A stretch of 64,000 nucleotides of DNA, taken from assembly GCA_963763095.1 (NCBI GenBank), contig CAVXNR010000009.1:124001-188000 (forward strand), written 5' to 3'. The notes below the pieces were generated by a model that did not search any database, was not told the origin of the DNA, and saw only the letters and a list, made by a program, of their open reading frames with translations. This stretch comes from CAVUCH01 sp963763095. GTDB taxonomy: Bacteria > Acidobacteriota > Vicinamibacteria > Vicinamibacterales > JAENWD01. This document shows, in pieces, positions 46,221 through 55,982 of the stretch (within the stretch, counting starts at the first letter, position 1; each line of letters begins with the position of its first letter). The translations under genes and the position numbers were made by a program.

Positions 46221-47372
46221 TCACACTGACGACAACTGGTGCCCGAGTTTGTCCTTCTTTGCCTTCAGATATCGCCGTGTGAAGTCGGAGGCGGGAATCT
46301 CCAGAGGCACCGACTCCGACACGGCCAGCCCGTAGCCATGGAGCCCCACGAACTTGCGCGGGTTGTTCGTCAGGAGGCGCATCGTCTTCACGCCGAGGTC
46401 GCCCAGGATCTGGGCGCCGATGCCGTAATCGCGCTGGTCCGGCTTGAAGCCGAGGCGCTCGTTGGCTTCCACCGTGTCGCAGCCCTGGTCCTGCAACGCG
46501 TAGGCGCGAATCTTGTTCGCCAGCCCGATGCCGCGGCCTTCCTGGTTCAGGTACAGCAGAACCCCCCGGTTCTCGTCGGCAATCCGCCGCATCGCGGTGT
46601 GCAGCTGTGGTCCGCAGTCGCACCGCGCAGAGTGGAAGACATCGCCGGTGAGGCACTTCGAGTGCACGCGCACCATGATGTCGAGGCCGTCGCCAATCTC
46701 ACCGCGCACCAGCGCCACATGCGTTTCGCCGTCGAGCACGCTCTCGTAGGCGTGCACGCGGAATTCGCCGACATCCGTGGGCAGCACCGCGGAAGCCACC
46801 GCCCGCACCAGCCGCTCGTGATGCATGCGGTGCTTGATCAGATCGGCAATCGTGATGAGCGGGAGGTGATGCCGCCTGGCGAAGCGAACAAGCTCCGGCA
46901 CGCGGGCCATGGTGCCGTCCTTGCTCATGATCTCGCAGATCACACCTGCGGGCGTGAGGCCGGCGATTCTCGCAAGGTCGACGGCGGCCTCGGTGTGACC
47001 GGATCGCACCAGTACGCCGCCCGCCCGGGCGCGCAGTGGGAAGACGTGGCCTGGCCGCAGCAGATCCTCGGGCCGTGTCTTCGGATCGAGTGCCGTCAGG
47101 ATCGTCGCCGCCCGGTCAGCCGCCGAAATCCCGGTGCTGGTCTTGCCGCGCGCGTCGATAGACACACACATCGCCGTTTCGCGCAGCGAGGAGTTGACCG
47201 GCACCTCCAGCGGGATCTCGAGCGCGTCGAGCCGTTCCGGCGTAAGGGCCAGGCACACCAGCCCACGCCCGTGCGTCGCCATGAAGTTGACGATCTCCGG
47301 CGTGACCTTCTCCGCGGCCACGGTCAAGTCACCCTCGTTCTCGCGGTCCTCGTCGTCGACGACGACGACCAT
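46221..47372 (-). CDS. ribBA: bifunctional 3,4-dihydroxy-2-butanone-4-phosphate synthase / GTP cyclohydrolase II
   Basis: RibBA supplies both precursors of riboflavin. The RibB half has MVVVVDDEDRENEGDL, HGRGLVCLALT, STGISAADRA, RPGHVFPLRA and GHTEAAVDLARIAG. The RibA half has VRVHSKCLTGDVFHSARCDCG (zinc Cys) and YLNQEGRGIGLANKI. From this ATG the product is 383 residues and lacks about 15-25 residues of the usual N-terminus. Homology-like sequence (FTPIPEALETIRAGG) continues upstream in frame but meets no start before a stop. The natural ATG is probably 47524, overlapping the ribE stop; a base is then missing, or two extra, between 47524 and 47440. Confidence 0.92.
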   Translation of the reverse strand: MVVVVDDEDRENEGDLTVAAEKVTPEIVNFMATHGRGLVCLALTPERLDALEIPLEVPVNSSLRETAMCVSIDARGKTSTGISAADRAATILTALDPKTRPEDLLRPGHVFPLRARAGGVLVRSGHTEAAVDLARIAGLTPAGVICEIMSKDGTMARVPELVRFARRHHLPLITIADLIKHRMHHERLVRAVASAVLPTDVGEFRVHAYESVLDGETHVALVRGEIGDGLDIMVRVHSKCLTGDVFHSARCDCGPQLHTAMRRIADENRGVLLYLNQEGRGIGLANKIRAYALQDQGCDTVEANERLGFKPDQRDYGIGAQILGDLGVKTMRLLTNNPRKFVGLHGYGLAVSESVPLEIPASDFTRRYLKAKKDKLGHQLSSV

Positions 47373-47520
47373 CCCTCCGGCACGAATGGTCTCGAGCGCT
47401 TCGGGAATGGGCGTGAACGGTCCCCGCGATCGCGCCCCTTTTGCGATGCGCAGGTCACGGGGGACGGGCTACTGGCCGCCGGGTGGCCAGGCAATCGAGT
47501 GGGTCGCGACTTGTAGGTAG

Positions 47521-48139
47521 TCATGGCAGCGTTGGTGTCGGATCTCCGCGCGCGACCAAAGTCGCCGCGCGGACGGCGTATTTGCCCAGCATGTCGAACT
47601 CGAGGTTCACGCGGTCGCCAAGCGTCAGAGCCGACAGGTTGGTATGCGTCCACGTGAACGGGATGATCTGCACGTCGAACCTGTCTTCCGCCAACATTGC
47701 CACCGTCAGGCTGACGCCGTCCACTGCCACGGCGCCCTTCGGAATCAGGTAAGCCGCCGCCTCGCCGGGAAACGTGAAGGTCATCCAGGTGAACTCCGCG
47801 TCCCTGCGCATCTCGACGAGCGTGCCCATTCCGTCCACGTGCCCCTGCACGAAGTGCCCACCGACCCGCGTGTCGGCGCGCATGGCGCGTTCGAGGTTCA
47901 CGAGCGTTCCGGGCTCGAGCGTACCGAGTACCTGTCACCCGCGTCGTTTCCGGACCGATGTCGAACGCCGCGCGATCGCCGGCGCGAGCCGCCACCGTAA
48001 GGCAGACACCGTTCACGGCCAGGCTGTCACCCGCGCGCAACTCCGCGGCAAACGGGGCGATCACGACGAGCCGGTAGCCGCCCTCGACGCGGTCGAGGCT
48101 CGCGACCGTGCCGAGCGCCTCAATCAATCCGGTGAACAT
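47521..48139 (-). CDS. ribE: riboflavin synthase (alpha chain), one frameshift
   Basis: Riboflavin synthase dismutates two lumazines to riboflavin. The N-terminus (ATG 48139) reads MFTGLIEALGTVASL, then AGDSLAVNGVCLTV. The rest, in the next frame, has LGTLEPGTLVNLERAMR, GGHFVQGHVDGMGT, YLIPKGAVAVDGVSLTV and LTLGDRVNLEFDMLGKY: the two homologous barrels. The break near 47931 is one extra base (619 bases, 205 residues). The start overlaps ribD by 20 bases, and the stop overlaps an ATG of ribBA. Confidence 0.94.
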
Positions 48140-49214
48140 CGCCTTCGATCAGGACGTCGTCGCCACACGGTTCGACACGGCGATCGAACAGGGCGGCGGT
48201 TGCCAGAGGGCGCCCGTCGAGCAGCAGCACGCCCCCGGGGCCAAGGGCCGTGGGCGCGATGTACAGCCGCACGCGATCGATCATACCTGCATCCCAGGCC
48301 GCGGCGCTCAGTGCCGCCCCGCCCTCGAGCAGCACTGATGTCAGGCCAAGCTCGCCGAGCCTCGCCATTCCTGCCGCCATGGAGGTGTCCTCCAGCGGCT
48401 CGATGCGCGCGCCTGCGCGGCCCAGGTCGTCGACTGCCCTCCGCGAGTCGGCGAGGCGTACAGCATCCGTCAGGACGACAATGGGACCGTCATCGCGTGT
48501 CGTAAACAGGCGAGCCGTCGGCGGCGTTCGCAAGCGCCGGTCGAAGATGATGCGCGTGAACGGCAGCTCCCGGTAGACATCCCGAACCGTCAGCACCGGA
48601 TCATCGGCGAGCACGGTGCCGGACCCGACGGCAATCGCGTCCATCTCAAACCGGAGGCGCTGTGTGTCCCGCTGCGCCTCCATGCCTGAGATCTGCGTCC
48701 GCGTGCCGCTTCCCACAGCGATCCGGCCATCGAGGCTCACGGCCGCCTTGAACAGCACGAACGGCCGCCGCTCGCGCATGAACGTGAAGAACGCGGCGTT
48801 CTGCCGCGCGGTCTGCCGGGGCGCGATATCCGCCTCGACCGCGATACCGTGAGCCGTCAGATACGCGAAGCCGGCCCCTGCGACCCGCGGGTTCGGATCG
48901 GTGGCCCCGGCCACTACTCGTATGATGCCCGCCGCCGCGATCCGTTCCGCGCACGGACCGGTCCTGCCGGTGTGGCAGCACGGCTCGAGCGTGCAGTACA
49001 ACGTAGCGCCGCGTGCTCGTTCGCCCGCCGCGTTCAGCGCGTGCACCTCGGCGTGTGGTGTACCGGCCTTGTGGTGGTAGCCCTCGCCGAGGATCGTCCC
49101 GTCTGCTGCCGCGACGACGGCGCCGACCAGGGGATTGGGACTGGTCTGCCCGCGCCCGCGTTCGGCGAGCCGGAAGGCACGCTGCAGCAGGTCGAGGTCG
49201 CGCGCGTCTACCAC
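48120..49214 (-). CDS. ribD: bifunctional riboflavin deaminase/reductase
   Basis: RibD deaminates and then reduces the pyrimidine intermediate of riboflavin synthesis. From GTG 49214 the 364-residue product has the deaminase SPNPLVGAVVA, the zinc-binding HAEV and CTLEPCCHTGRTGPC, and then the reductase domain with RPFVLFKAAVSLDGRIA, DAIAVGSGTVLADDP and LLEGGAALSAA. The GTG overlaps the ftsY stop by seven bases. The frame stays open upstream through ftsY only because of a frameshift there. No FMN riboswitch is visible upstream. Confidence 0.94.
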   Translation of the reverse strand: MVDARDLDLLQRAFRLAERGRGQTSPNPLVGAVVAAADGTILGEGYHHKAGTPHAEVHALNAAGERARGATLYCTLEPCCHTGRTGPCAERIAAAGIIRVVAGATDPNPRVAGAGFAYLTAHGIAVEADIAPRQTARQNAAFFTFMRERRPFVLFKAAVSLDGRIAVGSGTRTQISGMEAQRDTQRLRFEMDAIAVGSGTVLADDPVLTVRDVYRELPFTRIIFDRRLRTPPTARLFTTRDDGPIVVLTDAVRLADSRRAVDDLGRAGARIEPLEDTSMAAGMARLGELGLTSVLLEGGAALSAAAWDAGMIDRVRLYIAPTALGPGGVLLLDGRPLATAALFDRRVEPCGDDVLIEGDVHRID

Positions 49215-50132
49215 GTCGGCTCGAAGAGGGCGTCCACGTACTCCTCGGCCGAGAACGGGATCAGGTCCCCGATGCCCTCGCCGACGCCGACGTAGCGAAT
49301 CGGCAGCTTCAGTTCGTGGGCGATCGCGACCGCCACCCCGCCCTTCGCCGTGCCATCGAGCTTGGTCAGCACGACCCCGTTCACGCCTGCCACCGTCATG
49401 AACTCGCGCGCCTGCGTCAGGCCGTTCTGCCCCACGGTGGCATCGAGCACGATCAACACTTCGTGGGGGGCGCCTTCGACCTCGCGAGCCGCAACGCGGC
49501 GGATCTTCTCGAGCTCGTTCATCAGGTTCGCGCGGTTGTGGAGGCGGCCGGCGGTGTCCACGAAGACCGGCGTGCGACCGCGTGCCTTGCCGGACGAAAT
49601 CGCGTCGAACACCACCGCGGCGGGGTCCGACCCCTCGCGCGCACGCACGATATCGACCCCGGCCCGGGTCGCCCGAGATCTGCAGCTGCTCGACCGCCGC
49701 CGCCCGGAACGTGTCTGCGGCGCAGATGAGCGGCTGCTCACCGGTGGTCTTCGCCAGATTGGCGAGCTTGCCGATGGTCGTCGTCTTTCCCGTGCCGTTG
49801 ACGCCAACCACGAGCACCACGTGGGGCCGATGCCCGTTTTCCGGCGCGGCCGCCGCGTCCGCGAACACGGCCCGCAGCTCGCTCTTGACGAGATCCCGCA
49901 GCGGCTCGCCGTGCCTCTGCCGCGCGCGCACGGACGCAACGATGCGCTCAGTGGCTGCCAGGCCGACGTCGGCGGATATGAGCAGCTCTTCGAGCGCGTC
50001 GGTCGTTTCGACATCGACCGGGCCGGAACGGCTGTCGGGCGCATCGGCGCGGCTGGCGATTTCCTCGAACCGCCCGACGATGTGCTGCGTCGTTCGCGCC
50101 AGCCCCTCGCGAATTCTGCCCATAAAACCCAT
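49208..50132 (-). CDS. ftsY: signal recognition particle receptor FtsY, one frameshift
   Basis: FtsY is the SRP receptor GTPase at the membrane. From ATG 50132 (MGFMGRIREGL) the product has the N domain, GVNGTGKTTTIGKLA, CAADTFRAAAVEQLQ, then in the next frame AGVDIVRAREGSDPAAV, FVDTAGRLHNRANLMNEL, LTKLDGTAKGG and YVGVGEGIGDLIPF. The break near 49682 is one extra base (925 bases, 307 residues). The short acidic N-terminus implies no membrane helix. It shares the operon with ribD and ribE. Confidence 0.94.
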
Positions 50133-50140
50133 GGTTTTGG

Positions 50141-50149
50141 ATTCTATCA
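50141..50149 (-). promoter_or_regulatory. extended -10 promoter for ftsY
   Basis: On the minus strand, TGATAGAAT (TG then TAGAAT) ends nine bases before the ftsY ATG at 50132. The predicted transcription start lies at or next to the start codon, so the message would be near-leaderless. No -35 is apparent. Confidence 0.4.
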
Positions 50150-51151
50150 CCCGGGTTCGGGCTCGGCCCGCTGCGGGCGGACCATCAGCTCGCCCAGGGC
50201 GTCCCGTGCGCTGCGCCGCCCGCTCAGCACGTGGGCCATCTGCGTCGTTATCGGCAGCTCGATCCCGGCGCGCTCTCCCAGCGCGAGCGCGGCCTCCGTC
50301 GTGCGCACGCCTTCGGCCACCATCTTCATGCCACCGATGATCGCCGGCAGCGGTCGTCCCCGCGCGAGCTCCATTCCGACGTGGCGGTTTCGGCTGTACG
50401 TTCCCGTGCAGGTCAAAACGAGGTCGCCGAGTCCCGCCAACCCGGCAAGCGTTTCGCGCCTGGCGCCGAGTGCCGTGGCCAGCCGGCTGATCTCCGCGAG
50501 CCCGCGCGTGATGAGCGCAGCAAGCGCGTTGTGTCCGAGACCGAGCCCCTCGACCACGCCAGCGGCAATGGCGATGACGTTCTTGAGCGCGCCGCCCACC
50601 TCTACCCCGACCACATCGTCGGTCGCATACAGCCGGAGGTAGTGCGACCGAAATTCCGCCTGCACGCGTTCGACGGCCACACTGTCGTGGGAGGCCACGC
50701 AGACCGCCGTCGGCAAGTGGCGCGCGAGCTCGACCGCGAAGCTGGGTCCCGAAAGCACCACGATTGGGCAGGCGCGCTGCAGCTCGCGGTCGAGCAGCTC
50801 TGACACTCGCATCAGGCTCCCCACGTCGATGCCTTTTGTGGCGCTGACCACAGTCGTGCCGCGCAGCAGCATGGGGGCCGCCGCACGCATGACGTCCGCC
50901 ACCCCGTGGGTCGGGATGGCGACCACGACAAGTTCGGCCCCTGCGAGCGCTTCATCGAGCGACGCGGTCGGCTGAAGATGGCCGGGGAAGCTCACGTCGG
51001 GCAGGTACACGGCGTTGGCGCGGCGCGCGTGCATCTCGCGCGCGAGCGCCGCATCTCGGGCCCACAGGCGCACGGGGTGTCCCAATTCCCCGAGGTGCAC
51101 TGCCAGGGCGGTGCCCCAGCTGCCGCCGCCGAGTACGGCCGCGTGCTTCAC
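50147..51151 (-). CDS. gpsA: glycerol-3-phosphate dehydrogenase [NAD(P)+]
   Basis: GpsA reduces dihydroxyacetone phosphate to glycerol 3-phosphate for phospholipids. From GTG 51151 the 334-residue product has the Rossmann motif VLGGGSWGTALAVHL, SATKGIDVG, VLSGPSFAVELA, VGVEVGGALKNVIAIAAGVVEGLGLG and GLAGLGDLVLTCTGTYSRNRHVG. It overlaps plsY by four bases, a logical pairing because PlsY uses its product. Confidence 0.95.
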   Translation of the reverse strand: MKHAAVLGGGSWGTALAVHLGELGHPVRLWARDAALAREMHARRANAVYLPDVSFPGHLQPTASLDEALAGAELVVVAIPTHGVADVMRAAAPMLLRGTTVVSATKGIDVGSLMRVSELLDRELQRACPIVVLSGPSFAVELARHLPTAVCVASHDSVAVERVQAEFRSHYLRLYATDDVVGVEVGGALKNVIAIAAGVVEGLGLGHNALAALITRGLAEISRLATALGARRETLAGLAGLGDLVLTCTGTYSRNRHVGMELARGRPLPAIIGGMKMVAEGVRTTEAALALGERAGIELPITTQMAHVLSGRRSARDALGELMVRPQRAEPEPG

Positions 51152-51744
51152 GGGCGCACCCGCACGCCGATTCGGCGCTCGGTCCCGCTCCTGAGCCGAA
51201 CGAGATTGGAGCGATGCCGCAACACGATGACCGCTGCCGCGCCGAGCGCCGCGGCCACCGCCGCACGCGGCGCGTCCATCCCGTAAGCAATCGGCCCGAT
51301 CGCGATCGTTGCGATCAGGCTCCCGAGCGAGATGAACCCGGTGGTCCATACCGTGGCGATGAAAAGCACCAGGACAGGCAGCATGGCCCAGGGCGCCAGC
51401 ACCGAGAAGACGCCACACGCCGTGGCCACACCCTTGCCGCCACGGAAGCGCAGCCACACCGGATAGATATGACCGACGATAGCGGCCAGGCCCGCCGCGG
51501 CAGGGGCAGCATCTCCGGCCATCCACCGCTGCGCAACCAGCACCGAGCCCGCTCCTTTGGCCATGTCGAGCAGCATCACCAGGATCGCGGCTCTCACCCC
51601 GGTCGTGCGCAGGACGTTTGCAGCGCCCACGTTGCCGCTGCCTGCCCGCCGGATGTCGATGCCTTCCAGACGCCGGGACAAAAGGAACGCAAACGGGATC
51701 GACCCGAGCAGGTATCCAATCGCGATCGCTGCGGCCGGACTCAT
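51148..51744 (-). CDS. plsY: acyl-phosphate:glycerol-3-phosphate acyltransferase
   Basis: PlsY acylates glycerol 3-phosphate in the inner membrane. The 198-residue product is almost wholly hydrophobic, with about five to seven helices. It contains the three family motifs: IGYLLGSIPFAFLLSR, RAGSGNVGAANVLRTTG, and GHIYPVWLRFRGGKGVATACG. It overlaps gpsA and, by four bases, the thpR gene. Confidence 0.95.
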   Translation of the reverse strand: MSPAAAIAIGYLLGSIPFAFLLSRRLEGIDIRRAGSGNVGAANVLRTTGVRAAILVMLLDMAKGAGSVLVAQRWMAGDAAPAAAGLAAIVGHIYPVWLRFRGGKGVATACGVFSVLAPWAMLPVLVLFIATVWTTGFISLGSLIATIAIGPIAYGMDAPRAAVAAALGAAAVIVLRHRSNLVRLRSGTERRIGVRVRP

Positions 51745-52328
51745 GTAGTGGCGCCCTCCGGCGCCAGCGGCGTGACGAGCAGAGGCGTGTAGGCGGGACC
51801 ACGCGGCGAGAGCCGGCTCTCATACAGCGTCACGTGGTTGATGGTACATCCGGCGACGGGCTCCAGGGGCAGCCGGGCGATGCGCTCGACATCCGCGCGG
51901 GTCCCGCCGTGCTTGAAGCGGGCGAGGGTCATGTGCGGCGAGAACGCCCGGGATTCCCGCCGAAACGGGACGTCCGCGAGCCGGCGCTGGACCGCCTCGT
52001 GCAGCGCCGCGAGGGCGTCCGCGCCGCGGTCGATGCCGAGCCAGATCACCTGGGGCCGTCCGCCGCGCGGAAAGGCCCCGATGGACCCGAGGCGCATCTC
52101 AAAAGGGGGCAGGTCGAACCGCGGGCCGAGCCGGGCCTCGATCGCGGCGGCCGCGTCCTCGCTCACCCTCCCGATGAACTGCAGCGTGAGGTGCAGGCGA
52201 TCCGGCGCAATCCAGGACACCCGGGCCGAAGACTGAGCCGCTTCCATCGCGGTGCGGAGTGCGTCGATGGCGCGCGCCACACCGCCACGCGTGCGATCGT
52301 CGATGTCAACGGCCACGAAAAGGCGCAT
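51741..52328 (-). CDS. thpR: RNA 2',3'-cyclic phosphodiesterase
   Basis: ThpR belongs to the 2H phosphoesterases. The 195-residue product (ATG 52328, MRLFVAVDI) has the two histidine motifs HLTLQFIG (about 48-55) and HMTLARF (about 130-136). The frame is open six codons upstream. It lies between cinA (39 bases) and plsY. The physiological substrate is unclear in the family. Confidence 0.9.
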   Translation of the reverse strand: MRLFVAVDIDDRTRGGVARAIDALRTAMEAAQSSARVSWIAPDRLHLTLQFIGRVSEDAAAAIEARLGPRFDLPPFEMRLGSIGAFPRGGRPQVIWLGIDRGADALAALHEAVQRRLADVPFRRESRAFSPHMTLARFKHGGTRADVERIARLPLEPVAGCTINHVTLYESRLSPRGPAYTPLLVTPLAPEGATT

Positions 52329-52367
52329 GGAAGGCGCTCGCGTCAATCACACGCGGCATCACCGCGG

Positions 52368-53636
52368 TCACCGCCTCTCGCGGAGCAGCAGCCGGCGGAC
52401 GTCGTCGAGGGCGGCCTGTGTCGCCCAGAACTTGATGTGCTCCCGCCCGCCGAGCAACGCCCGTGTGCGGACGTGCGTACCCCACGGGCCGTCGACCGCA
52501 ATCGCGACGGTGCCAACCGGCTTGTCCGGCGTGCCACCGTCGGGGCCGGCGATGCCCGTGATCCCCACGCCGATCGTGCTGCCCGCTCGCACCCGGACAC
52601 CTTCCGCCATCGAGACTGCCACGGGCTCGCTCACGGCGCCGTGCGTGGTGATGAGCGCGGCGGGCACGCCGAGGAGAGCGATCTTGGCGGCGTTGCTGTA
52701 CGCGACGATCGACAGCTGCACGTACGCCGAGCTCCCGGGAACGTCGGTGAGGCGCGAGGTCAGCAGGCCACCCGTGCACGATTCGGCGGCGGCCAGCGTA
52801 TAGCGGCGTTCGCGGAGGAGATTTCCTACCACCTCCTCCATCGAGTCCTCGTCCTGCGCATAGGCGTCCTCGCCGAACGCCTGCGCGAGCTCCCGCATGG
52901 CTGCCTCCAGCCGGGCGGAACCAACGGATGCATCCTCGCTGCGGAGGCTCAAATGAAAGTCGATGCTTCCGGGCGCCGCCAGGGTTGTCGCGTCGATCCC
53001 CCGCGCTTCGGATCTCCAGAGCGCGAAAAAGGGGCGCGCCACCGCTTCGGCGTGCGACTCGCCCAGCCCCGCGATGCGGAGCACGCGAGTCATCACCCGG
53101 CTGGGCCCCGCCCGACCGGTCAGCCGCTCGCGGGCGAGCGACTCCATCATCGGCTTCAGCTCACGTGGCGGACCGGGCAGCAGCACGATCACGCGCTGGT
53201 CGTGTTCCAGCCACAAGCCTGGCGCGGTGCCATTAGGATTCGGCACGATTACCGCGCCATCGGGCACGAGTGCCTGCCGCAGGTTGATGTCCGGCATCTG
53301 GAGCCCGCGTCTGGCAAATCGGCTGCGGAGGCGCTCTACGACGTCGGGGTCCTGCCGCATCGGGCGCCCGAGCGTCTCGGCGACGACGTCGCGCGTGAGG
53401 TCATCGTCGGTCGGGCCGAGGCCGCCCGTCAGCACGACGATGTCCGTGCGTGTCAACGCCGACGAGAAGACGGCGCGGAGGTCGTCGCGCGAATCTCCCA
53501 CGACCGCCTTGGTCCGCACGGTGATGCCGTACTCCGCCAGGCACTTCGTGATGAAGAGCGAGTTGGTATCGAGGCGCGTCGGCGTCAGCAGCTCGGTGCC
53601 GACGGCAATGATTTCAGCCGTGAGAAGGGGGCGCAC
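52368..53636 (-). CDS. cinA: CinA-family nicotinamide-nucleotide amidohydrolase
   Basis: CinA combines an N-terminal MoaB-like (COG1058) domain and a C-terminal NMN deamidase domain in NAD salvage. The 422-residue product has AEIIAVGTELLTPTRLDTNS, VVLTGGLGPTDDDLTRD, VLLPGPPRELKPM, then the amidase with AAAESCTGGLLTSRLTDVPGSS, VAYSNAAKIALLGV and GVGITGIAGPDGGT. Start GTG 53636. Ten bases separate it from pgpA. Confidence 0.94.
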   Translation of the reverse strand: MRPLLTAEIIAVGTELLTPTRLDTNSLFITKCLAEYGITVRTKAVVGDSRDDLRAVFSSALTRTDIVVLTGGLGPTDDDLTRDVVAETLGRPMRQDPDVVERLRSRFARRGLQMPDINLRQALVPDGAVIVPNPNGTAPGLWLEHDQRVIVLLPGPPRELKPMMESLARERLTGRAGPSRVMTRVLRIAGLGESHAEAVARPFFALWRSEARGIDATTLAAPGSIDFHLSLRSEDASVGSARLEAAMRELAQAFGEDAYAQDEDSMEEVVGNLLRERRYTLAAAESCTGGLLTSRLTDVPGSSAYVQLSIVAYSNAAKIALLGVPAALITTHGAVSEPVAVSMAEGVRVRAGSTIGVGITGIAGPDGGTPDKPVGTVAIAVDGPWGTHVRTRALLGGREHIKFWATQAALDDVRRLLLRERR

Positions 53637-53645
53637 ACGTTCAGG

Positions 53646-54116
53646 CTACAGCAGTGCGCTCGGTGCAATCCAGAGCAGGATCCGCAGCACGAGGTTCGCG
53701 TACACGGCCGACATCACATCGTCCGCCATCATGCCGATCCCGCCGTGGAACGACTCGAAGCGGCGCGCGGGATACGGCTTGATGACATCCAGCACGCGGA
53801 AGACGAAGAACCCCGCGATTAAGATGCCCCACGTCCCGGGCAGCATGAAGAGCGTGATCAGCATGCCGACCACCTCGTCGATGACACCAGGGCCCGGGTC
53901 CGTGCTGCCGAAATAGCGCTCCGCGTGCGTGCCGCTCCACACCCCGATGCCAAATAGCAGCGCGATCACTGCCCCATCGATCGCGGGCGGCGCCTCCAGC
54001 CACCGCAACACGGCGTAGACGACGAGCCCGGCCGCCGACCCCACTGTGCCGGGTGCGACGGGAAAGTACCCGATGTAGCCGAAGGTGCAGACGAGGACGG
54101 CCAGGCGAGTCAGCAC
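53646..54116 (-). CDS. pgpA: phosphatidylglycerophosphatase A
   Basis: PgpA dephosphorylates phosphatidylglycerophosphate. The 156-residue membrane product has GYFPVAPGTVGSAAGL near 17-32, DEVVGMLITLFMLP with the acidic metal-binding Asp-Glu, FFVFRVLDVIKPYPARRFE and GGIGMMADDVMSAVYANL. All family motifs are present. Start GTG 54116. Confidence 0.93.
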   Translation of the reverse strand: MLTRLAVLVCTFGYIGYFPVAPGTVGSAAGLVVYAVLRWLEAPPAIDGAVIALLFGIGVWSGTHAERYFGSTDPGPGVIDEVVGMLITLFMLPGTWGILIAGFFVFRVLDVIKPYPARRFESFHGGIGMMADDVMSAVYANLVLRILLWIAPSALL

Positions 54117-54138
54117 GCGCGCCGGAACACGGCCGCTA

Positions 54139-55044
54139 TCATGCGGGCAGACGGACGACGTGCGTGCCAGCGAGGCGATCGTGAAGAGCGCGGCGATCCT
54201 CGTTGAGGAGCGCCGGCAGCAGCCCGGCGCCGAGGCAGAGTGCCGACGCGAGGGCTCCCAGCGCGCGGCGCGCGGCGGTGCCTGCCGACACGCCCCTGTC
54301 GTCGTCGCCCACCACCTTGAGACCGAAAGCCATTTTTCCGATCGTCTGGCCGCCGGCCGTCGTGAAGGCGACGAGATAGGCGCCGTCGACGATCAGGAAA
54401 AACGCGAGCAGGGGCAGCAGCGGAAGCTCACGCCAGTCCTGGGTGGCGAGCCCGCACAAGCGCAGCGTGAAGTAGAGCGTGACGGCGTGCACGGCGCCAA
54501 GCAGCACCGCGTCCAGCAGTGCCGCTGAGACGCGGCGCACGGAACCGGCCAGCGCGCCCGCACCCGCGTCCACCGCCGCGGGCCGCGGCTCGTGCTCTCG
54601 CCGGGCGTATCGCGGCAAGGGCAGGTCGAGCGTCCCCGCCGTGTCCAGCATCTCGTGCAGCGGGCGTCGCACGCGCGCAGGCTGCGGCGTCTGCCGGCGC
54701 ACGGCCAAGGGACGCCGCGGCGAGGCGGGAGCGGATACGAGCGGCGGCAGATCGGCGCCGGGGTCATCGTGGAACAACGGAAGGTCCGGGGCCTGCGGTT
54801 CGACGCCGATCATCCGGTCCAGATCCAGCCGTGGCTTCGCCGCCGCGGGCGCCTGTCGCCGCGGTTCCGTCAGTCCCCCGCCGCCGAGCTCGAGGTCCGC
54901 GAGAGGCCCTCCATCATCGTCGGCCAGGCGCATTGGCATATCGGGTGCCGCGGGATGGACGTCGCTGAGCGCGAACTCGTAGCCACAGTTGCGGCACCGA
55001 TCCGCCTCTTCGAAACCGATGTACGAGCACTTCGGGCACTTCAT
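54139..55044 (-). CDS. zinc-ribbon and RDD-domain membrane protein
   Basis: The 301-residue product has an N-terminal zinc ribbon (MKCPKCSYIGFEEADRCRNCGYEF, two CxxC pairs, written in parts: CPKC and CRNC), a Pro/Asp/Arg-rich disordered linker of about 130 residues, and a C-terminal RDD domain with three hydrophobic helices (LLDAVLLGAVHAVTLYF; LLPLLAFFLIVDGAYLVAF) and GQTIGKMAFGLKVV. RDD proteins are proposed ion transporters, but function here is unknown. Its ATG overlaps the upstream TPR gene. Confidence 0.85.
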   Translation of the reverse strand: MKCPKCSYIGFEEADRCRNCGYEFALSDVHPAAPDMPMRLADDDGGPLADLELGGGGLTEPRRQAPAAAKPRLDLDRMIGVEPQAPDLPLFHDDPGADLPPLVSAPASPRRPLAVRRQTPQPARVRRPLHEMLDTAGTLDLPLPRYARREHEPRPAAVDAGAGALAGSVRRVSAALLDAVLLGAVHAVTLYFTLRLCGLATQDWRELPLLPLLAFFLIVDGAYLVAFTTAGGQTIGKMAFGLKVVGDDDRGVSAGTAARRALGALASALCLGAGLLPALLNEDRRALHDRLAGTHVVRLPA

Positions 55045-55902
55045 GGCAACCGCCCAGGGGGCACGCCGGGCGTCGTTCTGTTCGACGGGTTCGGTTGCAC
55101 CGTCACGCCGAGCGCCTGCTGGATCTCCGCACGAAGCCGATCCGCTTCGGCCTGTGCTGGATCCAGCGGGCCGATGGTGTCGAGCAACTCGAGCGCAACG
55201 AGCACGCGTCCGTTGGCGAATTGCGCCCGCGCGCGGGCGAGCGCGATGTCGGCCTCACGCAGCACAGGCAGCGGTTCCTCCGCGGTGACGGGCGGCATCG
55301 CGCGGCCTGCGGGGCTCGCGCTGAAGCGCCGCGCGAATATCGGCAAGCTCGAACAGCACGAGGGCGGCCCACGCCGCTGCGGTGACGGCGAGCACGCTCG
55401 TGATCGCGACCGCGTAGAAGCGCCAGGCCGGCGACGTCGGCGGTCGCGACACCGGGATGGAAACCGGAGTGAACGCTCGACGCTCGGGGGCGGGTTCGGG
55501 CACCGCCGGCTCGCGAGCGGGCGTCTGCAGGCGATCCAGCCGCTCGAGGTACGAGAGGGCGACCTCCGGTGAGGCGCCGCCAGACGCTGCCGCGCTCAGC
55601 AGCGATCGTGCGTCGTTCGTCTCACCGCGATCGAACGCGGCCACGCCGCGATGCAACAGTTCTTCCGACTCGCGCTGCCGCTCGGCCTGCGCGCCGCGCG
55701 CGCGCTCGATGTAGGCACGGGCGCGATCGTGGCCGCGATCGAGAAACAGCACGCGCGTCCACACGTGGATGGCCGACTCGTAGGCGCCACCAAAGTAGTA
55801 ATCGAGCCCCTGCAGCAGCAGCTGCTCCACACGGGCTTCCCGCTCGACGCCCGAGAGCGCGTCGGCAGCGCGGGCAAGGTCGGTGCGGAGCGGGTCAGAC
55901 AT
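55041..55902 (-). CDS. TPR-like membrane-anchored protein, one frameshift
   Basis: Function unknown. The assembled product (286 residues, ATG 55902) has helical repeats in the first 110 residues (LLLQGLDYYFGGAYESAIHVWTRVL; AYIERARGAQAERQRE), a Pro-rich linker, one membrane helix (FYAVAITSVLAVTAAAWAALVLF), and in the next frame a coiled C-terminus (ADIALARARAQFANGRVLVALELLDTI). The break near 55325 is one extra base. The stop overlaps the RDD gene ATG. Confidence 0.72.
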
Positions 55903-55982
55903 GCTGGACAGGGAACACCGGCGTGGAACGAGAACCGCTGGATTATCCGGCCAACCGCCACGGGCCGTCAACACGCGGGCTG

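Noticed and set aside
46221..49214. FMN riboswitch upstream of the rib genes
   Set aside because: No conserved RFN element could be seen before ribD, ribE or ribBA; ribD overlaps ftsY, leaving no room for a leader.
48120..50150. Apparent fused FtsY-RibD protein of 676 residues
   Set aside because: The fusion arises from one extra base in ftsY near 49682. The true ftsY stop and the ribD GTG overlap normally at 49208-49214.
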